A DNA stretch of 64,000 nt from NCBI RefSeq assembly GCF_002198715.1, contig NZ_MWLK01000020.1, positions 1-64,000 of the forward strand, in the 5' to 3' direction. Below the pieces are notes generated by a model that ran no database searches, was not told the DNA's origin, and was given only the letters and a program-made list of their open reading frames with translations. The translations under genes were made by a program, and so were the position numbers. The stretch is from Rhodomicrobium sp. R_RK_3 (GTDB lineage Bacteria > Pseudomonadota > Alphaproteobacteria > Rhizobiales > Rhodomicrobiaceae). Positions 1 through 9,164 of this stretch are shown here, one piece after another (positions within the stretch are counted from its first letter, which is position 1; every line of letters begins with the position of its first letter).

Positions 1-73
1 CGGAAATATGATTGGGTCCCGGCTCGGCCTGACGGCCGTCCGGGACGACGGGGAGAGGACCTTCGATACGCAA

Positions 74-205
74 AGGTCTCCAGTGGGAGAGGGTTGGGGT
101 GAGGGGGTAATTCCTATCGGTAGGACAAGACCTCACCCTACGGTTAGGCATTACCCCCTCACCCGGCACGCTGACGCGCGCCACCCTCTCCCCATGGGAG
201 AGGGG
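74..205. repeat. Composite palindromic intergenic repeat element
   Basis: A large imperfect inverted repeat. GGGAGAGGGT (85-94) and GGTGAGGGGGTAAT (about 98-111) are mirrored by ATTACCCCCTCACC (about 150-163) and ACCCTCTCCC (183-192). The right end also carries a small hairpin with arms CCCTCTCCC (184-192) and GGGAGAGGG (196-204). The same hairpin core recurs at 16011-16030 and, in variant form, at 53881-53907, so this looks like a dispersed REP/MITE-like family. It lies 3' of the SDR gene that ends at 272. No gene is seen in 1-271. Confidence 0.65.
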
Positions 206-271
206 AAGCTGCGCAATTTGAGAGATTGAGATACTTCGCCGCCGCCCAACTCCATCTCACGTGGTCCGGCT

Positions 272-1045
272 TTATTGACTGCGCGATGCCCGGCGGCGCT
301 GGAGCACGTTCCGCAGTAGCCAGAAGTAGACCGGGTAGGGCAGCACGCGGAGCGTCTTGCCGAGCCACAGTGTCTGCGAGGGGAAGGCGATCTCGAATTT
401 CTCACGCCGCAAGCCGGCAAGAATGCGGTCGGCGGCGATGTCGGCGGTGATGAGGAAGGGCAGGGGCGCGCGGCTCTCGCGGTTCAGCGGCGTATCGACA
501 TAGCCGGGATTGATGAGGCTGACGCGGATGCCGTAGCGGTCCAGCTCGGCGCGTAGGCATTCGGCGAGCGAGATCAGTGCCGCCTTGGTCGGAGCGTAGG
601 CACCCATGCGGGCCATGCCGCGATAGCCTGCGATCGAGGCGTTCAGCGCGATATGGCCGCGCCCGCGCTCGATCATGCGCGGCAGCACGGCGGCGAGGCC
701 GTGCACCACGCCCATATAGTTGGTCTCGACCAGCTTGCGGACCGTGGCGGTGTCGAAGCGCTGCGGGTTGAGCGGGGCGCCAAGACCGGCATTCAGGATG
801 GCCAGATCGATCGGCCCCGTCTCCGCTTCGATCGCGGCGACGGCGCGCATCATGGCCGGCTCGTCCGTCACATCGACGGGATAGGCCGCGATCCCGGCCT
901 GCTCGCCGGCGAGTGCCCGCAATGCCTCCGCATTGCGCGCGCTGGCCGCGACTGCCACGCCCGACCGCGCCAGCCGAAGCGCCATCTCGCGCCCGATTCC
1001 GGTGCTCGCGCCGGTAATCCAGGCGACCCGCCATTCCCCCGCCAT
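272..1045 (-). CDS. SDR family NAD(P)-dependent oxidoreductase
   Basis: A 257-residue classical short-chain dehydrogenase/reductase. The cofactor glycine motif TGASTGIG lies near residue 10, the NAG motif near residue 87, and a catalytic Ser with the YAPTK (YxxxK) motif around residues 138-155. These support an NAD(P)(H)-dependent oxidoreductase; the substrate cannot be read from the sequence. The tail after about residue 215 is hydrophobic and basic (LPYPVYFWLLRN), which may contact membrane. The start lies 6 bases after the stop of the ChrR-like gene, so it is probably co-transcribed with sigma factor and anti-sigma and may belong to the stress regulon. That regulatory link is inference from position. 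Confidence 0.88.
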   Translation of the reverse strand: MAGEWRVAWITGASTGIGREMALRLARSGVAVAASARNAEALRALAGEQAGIAAYPVDVTDEPAMMRAVAAIEAETGPIDLAILNAGLGAPLNPQRFDTATVRKLVETNYMGVVHGLAAVLPRMIERGRGHIALNASIAGYRGMARMGAYAPTKAALISLAECLRAELDRYGIRVSLINPGYVDTPLNRESRAPLPFLITADIAADRILAGLRREKFEIAFPSQTLWLGKTLRVLPYPVYFWLLRNVLQRRRASRSQ

Positions 1046-1051
1046 GCCGCG

Positions 1052-1714
1052 TCAGAATCCCATGAACGGCTGCACCAGCCTTGCGAGGAAATGGCTATAG
1101 CGCGGCGGCTTTTCGCTGGCGATGATGCAGATGCAATCCTCGGGGCTCGTGACTTTCGGCTGGTGCTCGATGTCCTCGCCGAGATCGGAGACGTCGCCGG
1201 GGTGATATTCCCCGGTCTTGTCGCGGTAGGAGCCGCGCAGCACCATGGTCAGCTCCATGCCGCGATGCGAATGGGCCAGCAGCCGGATGCGCGGCGCCGC
1301 CCGGACCAGCCGGATCTCGCCCGCGCCTTTCGGCAGCGTGACCCAATATTGCTGCACCCCCTTGACCACCGATTGCCAAGGAATGTCCGAGCCGCTCATG
1401 CCGAGATAGCGCGCCAGCGGGATCGGCAGCACACGGTCGGAAGGCTGGTATTTCGGCTTCTTCTGCGCCATGGCGGCGGCGGCCGCGGCGACGTGCATCC
1501 TATGGACGGCACGGCGCGCGTAATCGTCGCCGTAAGCCTCCGGCGCGACGCGCTCCAGCAGCAGCCCGGCGACCAGCCCGAGGCGGCGCAGACTGCCGGC
1601 GCATTGCGGGCAGATCGAGACGTGACAGGCGACGAGACCGGCGATCGCGCCGGGGAGCGCGCCCGAGGCGTAGGACATCAGCGTGTCCGGCTGGGGGTGG
1701 TGGCGTATCGTCAT
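1052..1714 (-). CDS. chrR: ChrR-type zinc anti-sigma factor with C-terminal cupin domain
   Basis: A 220-residue protein matching Rhodobacter sphaeroides ChrR, the zinc anti-sigma factor that holds RpoE inactive until singlet oxygen triggers release. The N-terminal anti-sigma domain has candidate zinc ligands H6, H31, C35 and C38. The C-terminal cupin-like domain has HSH (H148, H150), E154 and H184; these sit at a constant +7 offset from H141, H143, E147 and H177 of ChrR as I recall them. C194 and C196 are present as well. The start overlaps the stop of the sigma-factor gene by 4 bases (ATGA), implying translational coupling. With all ligand positions present, a working singlet-oxygen sensor is likely. 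Confidence 0.9.
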   Translation of the reverse strand: MTIRHHPQPDTLMSYASGALPGAIAGLVACHVSICPQCAGSLRRLGLVAGLLLERVAPEAYGDDYARRAVHRMHVAAAAAAMAQKKPKYQPSDRVLPIPLARYLGMSGSDIPWQSVVKGVQQYWVTLPKGAGEIRLVRAAPRIRLLAHSHRGMELTMVLRGSYRDKTGEYHPGDVSDLGEDIEHQPKVTSPEDCICIIASEKPPRYSHFLARLVQPFMGF

Positions 1715-2244
1715 AGGGAACCCTCGACGGAGCCGCGCAGCTTGCTATAGGCGAGCCGCATTCGAGATTTGACCGTTCCAAGCGGCAGATTGAGCTTTCC
1801 GGCGATCTGGGCCTGGGTGAGGCCGTCCATGAAGGAGAGCTGGATGATCTGGAGTTGTTCCGCGGGCAGTCCCGCAAGCGCCTGTCCGACCCTGGCGCGC
1901 TCCTGTTCGCGCGCCAGCCACTCGTCCGGAGGCGCTTCCGGCGGCTGCAAGACCTCGAACTCCTCGCAGAAATTCTGCCAGACCACCTGTCGCCGGACGC
2001 GATCGGTGCGAAGATTGCGCGCGATGGTGTAGATCCAGCTCGCCATGTTGCCGCGGCTCTCGGCGAAGAGATGCGACTTTCGCCAGATGGCCAGCATCGT
2101 CTCCTGCGCGATCTCCTCGGCGGTCTCGGAGTCCGCGCCTTGCCGCATGAGCATCGCCCGCACCTTCGGGCCGAAGGTCAGGAAGAGCTGCCGGAAGGCA
2201 CCGGCATCCTGCTCTTGCGCGATTTTTTTGAGTTGATCGCTCAT
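1711..2244 (-). CDS. rpoE: ECF RNA polymerase sigma factor, ChrR-partnered (ECF11-like)
   Basis: A 177-residue extracytoplasmic-function sigma factor. Region 2 occupies roughly residues 20-95 (GADSETAEEIAQETMLAIW, then SWIYTIARNLRTDRVRR). Region 4 occupies roughly 125-175 and ends in the helix-turn-helix LTQAQIAGKLNLPLGTVKSR. Pairing with a ChrR-like gene points to the ECF11 group, which in Rhodobacter directs the singlet-oxygen response. It is the first gene of the chain sigma–anti-sigma–SDR on the minus strand. I could not recognise a confident ECF11 promoter in the 236 bases upstream, so autoregulation is not shown by eye. Confidence 0.93.
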   Translation of the reverse strand: MSDQLKKIAQEQDAGAFRQLFLTFGPKVRAMLMRQGADSETAEEIAQETMLAIWRKSHLFAESRGNMASWIYTIARNLRTDRVRRQVVWQNFCEEFEVLQPPEAPPDEWLAREQERARVGQALAGLPAEQLQIIQLSFMDGLTQAQIAGKLNLPLGTVKSRMRLAYSKLRGSVEGSL

Positions 2245-2429
2245 ACTCGCCCGGAGAATGGCCGCGCCGGCCAGAACAATGGGGGGATTATGTCACCAAG
2301 TGGGGAAGAATAGCCTCACCGGAGCGGGAATAACAGCAATTTGAATAATGTCGGCAATAACACGGCGGTGGCGCCGGAAAAGCTGGATTTTCCCAGGGCT
2401 GCCTTGCGCGGGCTGAGAAGGCGTGAAAA

Positions 2430-2459
2430 CCCGGCGGCTCCGTCGCCGAAACCGCCGGG
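2430..2459 (-). terminator. Rho-independent terminator of the ABC exporter gene
   Basis: Arms CCCGGCGG (2430-2437) and CCGCCGGG (2452-2459) form an 8-bp perfect stem. Read on the minus strand the stem is followed by TTTT, the classic intrinsic-terminator arrangement, about 20 bases after the stop of the exporter gene. Confidence 0.8.
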
Positions 2460-2480
2460 CGCGTGGTGAGGCGGGGGCTG

Positions 2481-4322
<1,842 letters not shown>

Positions 4323-4654
4323 GGTGTCGCTCAATGCCGCAGGAATTTCAGGAAACTGAAAGTCAGTTTGCGCGGCAGAGCGAAGCAGGGGCGTTCGCTA
4401 AAACGTGCCGCGTGTCAGACGGATCGCCAGGTTTTTTCCATGTAGACGGCTCCGTGTGAGAGGGCCGGGCGCAGCAGATGGCTGCCCGAACGCCGGAGAT
4501 TGGCAGACTATGTCGAAAAGTGGCGAAATTGTGATGCGCGAAAGTCACGCTTTCGTGTAACCGCGCGAAAACCACCGAGGCGGTTTGAATATTGACAAAA
4601 TCGTTCTTTATATCAAACATCACCCTGCAAAAAGATCGGTTCGGTGGGTTTGAG
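4323..4654. other. Divergent intergenic region between exporter and cysH
   Basis: 332 bases between divergent genes with no coding content. The cysH-proximal part is A+T-richer (about 4585-4620), with TTGACA at 4592-4597, a possible -35 element; no convincing -10 at ideal spacing is seen. An in-frame ATG at 4592 would extend cysH by 21 residues but falls inside this promoter-like stretch, so it is unlikely to be the start. Confidence 0.4.
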
Positions 4655-5458
4655 ATGGCGTTTATGGAAAAGGCTCCTGTGCCGGGCTCTGTCGTGGTCC
4701 CGGACGTGGGCGTAGAGCGTTACGCCGAGGTGGTGCAACTGGCGCCGATCCTGGCGCAGAAGCAGGCCGCCGCCTTGAACGCCCTCCTCACCGACGCCTC
4801 GCCGGAACAGGTGATCGCCGCCGCCCTCAGCGCGGTCGATCATGGCCGCTTCGCCATCGTCTCCTCCTTCGGCACGGAATCGGCGGTGCTGCTCGCCGCT
4901 GCCGCCCAGGTCGACGCCGCCGTCCCGGTGCTGCTGGTCGATACCGGCTATCTCTTCTCCGAGACCCTCGAATATCGCGACCTGCTGCGGTCGCGCGTCG
5001 GCCTCACTGACGTCCGCAGCCTGCACCCGGACGCGGCCGAGACCGCCGCCGAGGATGCCGAAGGCGACCTCTATCTGCGCGATCCCAATGCCTGCTGCGC
5101 GCTGCGCAAGGTGCGCCCGCTCGGCAAGGCGCTCGAAGGGTTCGACGCCTGGGCGAACGGCCGCAAGCGCTACCAGGGCGGCGACCGCGCCGGCATTCCG
5201 GTGGTCGAATCCGATGGCCCGCGTTTGAAATTCAACCCGCTGGCCAGCCTCAGCCGGGGCGAGATCGTCGAGCGCTTCCGCGGGCTGAACCTGCCGCCGC
5301 ACCCGCTGGAAAAACACGGCTTCGCCTCGATCGGCTGCATGCCCTGCACCAGCCGCGTCGCCCCCGGCGAAGACCCGCGCGCCGGCCGCTGGCGCGGCCG
5401 CGGCAAGGTGGAATGCGGCATCCATACCGGGCCGCTCGGCGCCGTGCGCGAAGGCTGA
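4655..5458 (+). CDS. cysH: Assimilatory adenylyl-sulfate (APS/PAPS) reductase
   Basis: A 267-residue CysH family protein that reduces activated sulfate to sulfite in cysteine biosynthesis. Visible motifs are the nucleotide-binding SSFGTESAVLL, the VDTGYLFSETLEY segment, the CC pair in NACCALRKVRPL, the CMPC motif, and the C-terminal ECGIH holding the catalytic cysteine. A CC pair plus a later CxxC indicates the iron-sulfur-containing bacterial type that normally prefers APS over PAPS. ATG 4655 is chosen because the protein start then fits the family. No other sulfate-assimilation gene (cysD, cysN, cysI) is adjacent, which is unusual. Confidence 0.92.
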   Translation: MAFMEKAPVPGSVVVPDVGVERYAEVVQLAPILAQKQAAALNALLTDASPEQVIAAALSAVDHGRFAIVSSFGTESAVLLAAAAQVDAAVPVLLVDTGYLFSETLEYRDLLRSRVGLTDVRSLHPDAAETAAEDAEGDLYLRDPNACCALRKVRPLGKALEGFDAWANGRKRYQGGDRAGIPVVESDGPRLKFNPLASLSRGEIVERFRGLNLPPHPLEKHGFASIGCMPCTSRVAPGEDPRAGRWRGRGKVECGIHTGPLGAVREG

Positions 5459-5577
5459 AAGCCGCTTCCCGCCATACCGCTTAAGCAAACGATACGCTCT
5501 GTGCACGAAGCTGTGGACGGCGCCGCCGCCATCGTCTACCACGCCTTCAGCAAAGTGAGTGTTCGAGGGAGACGGGC

Positions 5578-6576
5578 GTGAGTAGAGCGAGCGATCTCGA
5601 GTTGCGGCTGCTGTTGCTGCGTGAGCGGCTGCGGGAAATGATCGGGCTGGTGCCCAAGGGGCAGCCGAAATCCGGCATCTACTCGCTCACGGAACTGCCG
5701 ACGCCGCCGCAGCCGGCCGACGGCATTGCCATGGCCGCCATCGTCAAGAACGAGGCGCTCTATCTGCCGGAATGGCTCGAATTCCATCTCATGCTCGGCG
5801 TGCGCCACATCTATCTCTACGACAATGGCAGCACCGATAATTCCCCTGAGGTCCTGACGCCCTTCATCCGCGCCGGGCTGGTGACGGTGCTGCCCTGGCG
5901 CAATTTCAGCGCCGGCCTCAATCCGCAGGCACTGGCCTATAATCACGCCCTCGGCAATTTCGGCTCGGCCTATCAATGGATGGCCTTCATCGACATCGAT
6001 GAATTCCTCTATCCGGTTGAAGGCGACTCGCTGGTTTCGACCATGCAGCGCTTCAACCACCTGCCGGGCATCAGCCTGCCCTGGATCTGCTTCGGGCCGG
6101 GCGGTCACAAGACCAAGCCAGACGGGCTCGTCATCGAGAGCTATTTCGAGCGCGCCTCATTCCCCTATCGGACCGAGCAATACCGGCTGCTGAAATACAA
6201 GGCCATCGTCAATCCGGTGGCGATCAGCGGCGGGAAATGGCCGCATCTGTTCTACACCAAGGAAGACGGCGCCATCCTTATCAACGACAATGGCGTCAAA
6301 TTCCCCCAGCGCCTGCACAAGGATCCCGCCTATGCGACCGGCGATTATTTGCGGCTGCATCATTACATCACCCGCTCGCATGAGGAGATGGCGAAGAAGC
6401 TCGCCAAGGGCCGTGTCGATGCGCGCGGCGCGGTCGACATGGGCAAGCTGAGCAAGCGCTTCGCCCAATATGAGCTGCATGTCGAGGAAGACCGCCGCCT
6501 GATGCGCTTCGTCCCCGAGCTGAAGCGGCGGCTCGCAGAACGCTACGGCGCGGCGGCGGCGAACGCGGCGGCCTAA
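5578..6576 (+). CDS. Glycosyltransferase family 2/92-like protein
   Basis: A 332-residue protein with the features of GT-A fold enzymes of the GT92/DUF23-like group. MAAIVKNEALYLPEWLEFH near residue 50 and YLYDNGSTDNS are the sugar-nucleotide half, and FIDIDEFLYP near residue 140 is the DxD metal site. A later GGKWPHLFY segment and basic C-terminus complete it. It probably transfers a sugar onto a surface glycan; donor and acceptor are unknown. The GTG start at 5578 is preceded by a purine-rich ribosome site (GAGGGAG). The stop overlaps by 4 bases the end of the convergent LysR gene. Confidence 0.8.
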   Translation: MSRASDLELRLLLLRERLREMIGLVPKGQPKSGIYSLTELPTPPQPADGIAMAAIVKNEALYLPEWLEFHLMLGVRHIYLYDNGSTDNSPEVLTPFIRAGLVTVLPWRNFSAGLNPQALAYNHALGNFGSAYQWMAFIDIDEFLYPVEGDSLVSTMQRFNHLPGISLPWICFGPGGHKTKPDGLVIESYFERASFPYRTEQYRLLKYKAIVNPVAISGGKWPHLFYTKEDGAILINDNGVKFPQRLHKDPAYATGDYLRLHHYITRSHEEMAKKLAKGRVDARGAVDMGKLSKRFAQYELHVEEDRRLMRFVPELKRRLAERYGAAAANAAA

Positions 6577-7487
6577 GCCGGCCGCTGCTCGTGCCAGCGC
6601 ATGATCTGCCCGCCCATCCATTGATGGCATTCGTCGCGGTCGTGGCTGCGGTGCCAGCACAGGTTGACCGGCACCGTCAGGCGCGGCGCGGCCTCGGCGA
6701 CGGCGACCAGCCCGAGCCCATAGGCGGCTTCGGCAATGGCCTGCGGCGCGACGATCAGGTGATCGCTCTCGCGCGCCAAGAACAGGCCGGCCAGGATCGA
6801 GGAGGCCTGCGTGCTCTGCTCGACATCGATGCCGAGCCCCGCAAGATGGGCGCGCACCGGATCGGGCCGCCACGGCGCCCCCGCCACCAGCACATGCGGG
6901 AACGCCCCGAGCTTGCCCGCCGCGTCCTTGGCCTTGGTCAGCTCATGCCCCGCCCGCGCCAGCACGACATAGCCGTCATCGCAGAGATGGGTGACGCAGA
7001 TGTCGCCGGTCTCGCCGGTGACCGCGCCTTCATAGATCAGGAAATGGATGTGGCCAGAGCGCAGGTCCTCGACATAGGAGGACTCCTGCGGCGCCTGCCA
7101 GCGCATTTGGATCGACGGCGCGACCTCGGCGAGCTGCTTCTGCAGGCCGCCCAGCAGCGTGACCTCGCGGGTTTCGCTGCAGGCGATCATGAAGGTGCGC
7201 TCCAGCGTCGCCGGTTCGAAGGGCGTTTCGGGGCGCAGCAGACTCTCCATGCCGGAGACGATCACATGCACGGCGGGGGCAAGGCTTCTCGCCCGTGCCG
7301 TGGGCACTAGCCGTTGCCCCGCGCGGACGAAAAGCTCGTCGCCGAAAATCTCGCGCAGGTTGGAAAGCGCGTGGCTGACGGCGGAGGGGCTGCGGCCGAG
7401 ACGCTCGGCGGCGCGGGTGACGCTGGCATCGATGAGCAGCGCATCGAGCACGACGATCAAATTCGCATCGAGTTCTTTGAGATACAT
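6573..7487 (-). CDS. LysR family transcriptional regulator
   Basis: A 304-residue LysR regulator. The N-terminal winged helix-turn-helix (roughly residues 5-65) contains SVTRAAERLGRSPSAVSHAL and REIFGDELFVR. The remainder is the periplasmic-binding-protein-like effector domain. The N-terminal sequence resembles the NodD/NahR branch more than the CysB branch, but target and inducer are unknown. ATG at 7487 is preferred over an upstream in-frame TTG (7496). It is divergent from the HAD–MaoC–RibF group and convergent with the glycosyltransferase; the 169-base gap to 7657 is the likely place for its own operator. Confidence 0.88.
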   Translation of the reverse strand: MYLKELDANLIVVLDALLIDASVTRAAERLGRSPSAVSHALSNLREIFGDELFVRAGQRLVPTARARSLAPAVHVIVSGMESLLRPETPFEPATLERTFMIACSETREVTLLGGLQKQLAEVAPSIQMRWQAPQESSYVEDLRSGHIHFLIYEGAVTGETGDICVTHLCDDGYVVLARAGHELTKAKDAAGKLGAFPHVLVAGAPWRPDPVRAHLAGLGIDVEQSTQASSILAGLFLARESDHLIVAPQAIAEAAYGLGLVAVAEAAPRLTVPVNLCWHRSHDRDECHQWMGGQIMRWHEQRPA

Positions 7488-7656
7488 GGCGTGCAATAAT
7501 TAACACGGCATAATCCTACCTGGCTAAACATTTCCGCCGCATTGCGCCATTTTTTTTGCATTGCGGTAAACCCTTATGCGGTGTCGCCGCTGTGGTCAGC
7601 GCGCAAAAAACCCGATCAAAACTTGACAGCCGGACGGGCCGATCCTAGCAAACGCC

Positions 7657-8529
7657 ATGAGCATCGAAACCCCGTCCATCCCCGTCCTGGAGTCCATCGC
7701 CTGTTTCTCGCGCCGCTATGACGCGTGGCTGGTCGACATCTGGGGCGTGCTGCATAACGGCCTGCGCCCCTTCGCCTCGGCGGTCGAGGCCTGCCGGCTG
7801 TTCCGCGAGGGCGGCGGCGTGGTGGTGCTGATCTCCAACGCGCCGCGACCGCGCGAGACCGTCGCCGAGCAATTGCTCGAGGTCGGCGTTCCGGCCGATT
7901 GCTATGACGGCATCGCCACCTCCGGCGATGTGACGCGCACCCTGATGGCCGAAAAGGCCGGGCAGACGCTGTTCCATATCGGCCCCGCGCGCGACCTGCC
8001 GATCTTCGACGATCTCGGCGTCTCGCTCGGCGGCGTCGCCGAGAGCGCGGCGGTGGTGTGTTCCGGCCTCTATGACGACGAGACCGAGACGGCGGCCGAT
8101 TACGCCGATCTGCTGGCCGAATGCCTCGCCCGCAAATTGCCGATGATCTGCGCCAATCCCGATATTAAGGTCGAGCGCGGCGACCGGCTGATCTATTGCG
8201 CCGGCGCCATCGCCAAGGCCTATGAGGAAATCGGCGGCGAGGTGATCTATGCCGGCAAGCCGTATAAGCCGATCTACGACCTCGCCATGGCGCTGGTGAG
8301 CGAGCTGCGCGGGGCCGATCTGCCGAAGCACCGCATCCTCGCCATCGGCGACGGCCTGCACACCGATATTGCCGGCGCGGTTGCACAAAATATCGACAGC
8401 GTTTTCGTCGCCAGCGGCGTGCATCTGGCCGGCGGCCGCGAAGAAGGCGTCGAAGCGGCGCAGATCGCCCGCCTATTCGAAGGCAGCAAATCCCGCCCCG
8501 TCGCCGCGCTCAGCCAGCTTATCTGGTGA
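7657..8529 (+). CDS. TIGR01459-type HAD superfamily hydrolase
   Basis: A 290-residue haloacid-dehalogenase-fold phosphatase of the NagD-like IIA class. The first motif, with the nucleophile Asp, is DIWGVLHNG near residue 24. A SNAPRPR segment near residue 62 carries the second motif. The third and fourth are around YAGKPYKPIYDLA and ILAIGDGLHTDIAGA near residue 225. Such proteins dephosphorylate small phosphometabolites; the physiological substrate is unknown. This gene, then MaoC, then RibF in the same direction is an order often seen in Hyphomicrobiales, which suggests a metabolic rather than regulatory role. Confidence 0.88.
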   Translation: MSIETPSIPVLESIACFSRRYDAWLVDIWGVLHNGLRPFASAVEACRLFREGGGVVVLISNAPRPRETVAEQLLEVGVPADCYDGIATSGDVTRTLMAEKAGQTLFHIGPARDLPIFDDLGVSLGGVAESAAVVCSGLYDDETETAADYADLLAECLARKLPMICANPDIKVERGDRLIYCAGAIAKAYEEIGGEVIYAGKPYKPIYDLAMALVSELRGADLPKHRILAIGDGLHTDIAGAVAQNIDSVFVASGVHLAGGREEGVEAAQIARLFEGSKSRPVAALSQLIW

Positions 8530-8576
8530 TTTGAGCCGATTTCGGCGTCCCGCAGGCTTCCGGTAAGGTTCGGGCC

Positions 8577-8592
8577 TTCACCCTTGGGTGAA
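8577..8592. promoter_or_regulatory. Inverted repeat TTCACCC-tt-GGGTGAA
   Basis: A perfect 7-bp inverted repeat with a 2-base centre, about 95 bases upstream of the MaoC gene. It could be a protein-binding site or part of the 3' hairpin of the HAD gene; nothing in the sequence decides between these. Confidence 0.4.
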
Positions 8593-8654
8593 TTGCACAG
8601 CTTTGCTTACCGTCATATGCTTTTTTGCTGTGCAACATTCATGTTGCTGTGCAA
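8593..8654. promoter_or_regulatory. Cluster of TTGC-N3-GCAA operator-like boxes before MaoC
   Basis: TTGCTGTGCAA occurs twice exactly, at 8625-8635 and 8644-8654, starts 19 bases apart. A third copy in reverse orientation (TTGCACAGCTT, 9 of 11 matching) lies at 8593-8603. Each box is itself a palindrome, TTGC-TGT-GCAA. The last box ends 33 bases before the MaoC start, so it probably overlaps the promoter or early leader. TGC-rich palindromes of this kind are recognised by PhaR/AniA repressors of polyhydroxyalkanoate genes in alphaproteobacteria. A PhaR-like site before an (R)-enoyl-CoA-hydratase-like gene would make sense, but this assignment is inference. Confidence 0.5.
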
Positions 8655-8687
8655 AATAATTCGGCAGTTTGGCGGAGTCAGGATTTC

Positions 8688-9125
8688 ATGAGCGAAGACG
8701 GCAAGGCCGGCCACCATTTCGAAGATCTCAATGTCGGCATGGAAGCGCGCTATGTGCGGCGCGTCAGCGAGGAAGACATCATCGCCTTCGCCGAATTGAC
8801 CGGCGACACCAATCCCATCCATCTCGACGAGGCCTATGCGGCGGGCACCATGTTCAAGACCCGCATCGCCCATGGCGCGCTGACGGCGGGCTACATCTCC
8901 ACCATCCTCGGCACGCTGCTGCCCGGCCCCGGCGCCATCTACATATCGCAGAGCCTGAATTTCCGCGCCCCCGTCCATATCGGCGACGAAGTCACCGCGA
9001 CCGCCCGCATCACCGAGCTGCTGCCCGCCAAACGCCGCGCCATTTTCACATGCCATTGCTCGGTCGGCGGCAAAACGGTATTGGAGGGCGAGGCTTTGTT
9101 GATGGTGCCCTCGCGCCAAGCGTGA
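8688..9125 (+). CDS. MaoC-like (R)-specific enoyl-CoA hydratase
   Basis: A 145-residue single hot-dog-fold MaoC/PhaJ-type dehydratase. The hydratase motif GDTNPIHLDEAYA near residue 38 contains the catalytic Asp and His. AHGALTAGYIS follows, as usual in this family. PhaJ-type enzymes convert trans-2-enoyl-CoA to (R)-3-hydroxyacyl-CoA, linking beta-oxidation to polyhydroxyalkanoate synthesis. ATG 8688 is chosen because the upstream in-frame ATG at 8625 falls inside the repeated operator-like boxes. RibF follows after 39 bases. PHA synthase genes are not in this window, so the PHA link is inference from family and upstream boxes. Confidence 0.87.
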   Translation: MSEDGKAGHHFEDLNVGMEARYVRRVSEEDIIAFAELTGDTNPIHLDEAYAAGTMFKTRIAHGALTAGYISTILGTLLPGPGAIYISQSLNFRAPVHIGDEVTATARITELLPAKRRAIFTCHCSVGGKTVLEGEALLMVPSRQA

Positions 9126-9164
9126 CGCAGGACGAGCGCGGGGGCCGGAAACGCTCGGGGCTGC

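Noticed and set aside
4592..4654. Upstream ATG of cysH as the true start
   Set aside because: It lies within a promoter-like A+T-rich stretch and would add 21 residues not expected for the family.
8625..8687. Upstream ATG of the MaoC gene as the true start
   Set aside because: The added segment is encoded by the repeated TTGCTGTGCAA boxes and does not fit MaoC proteins.
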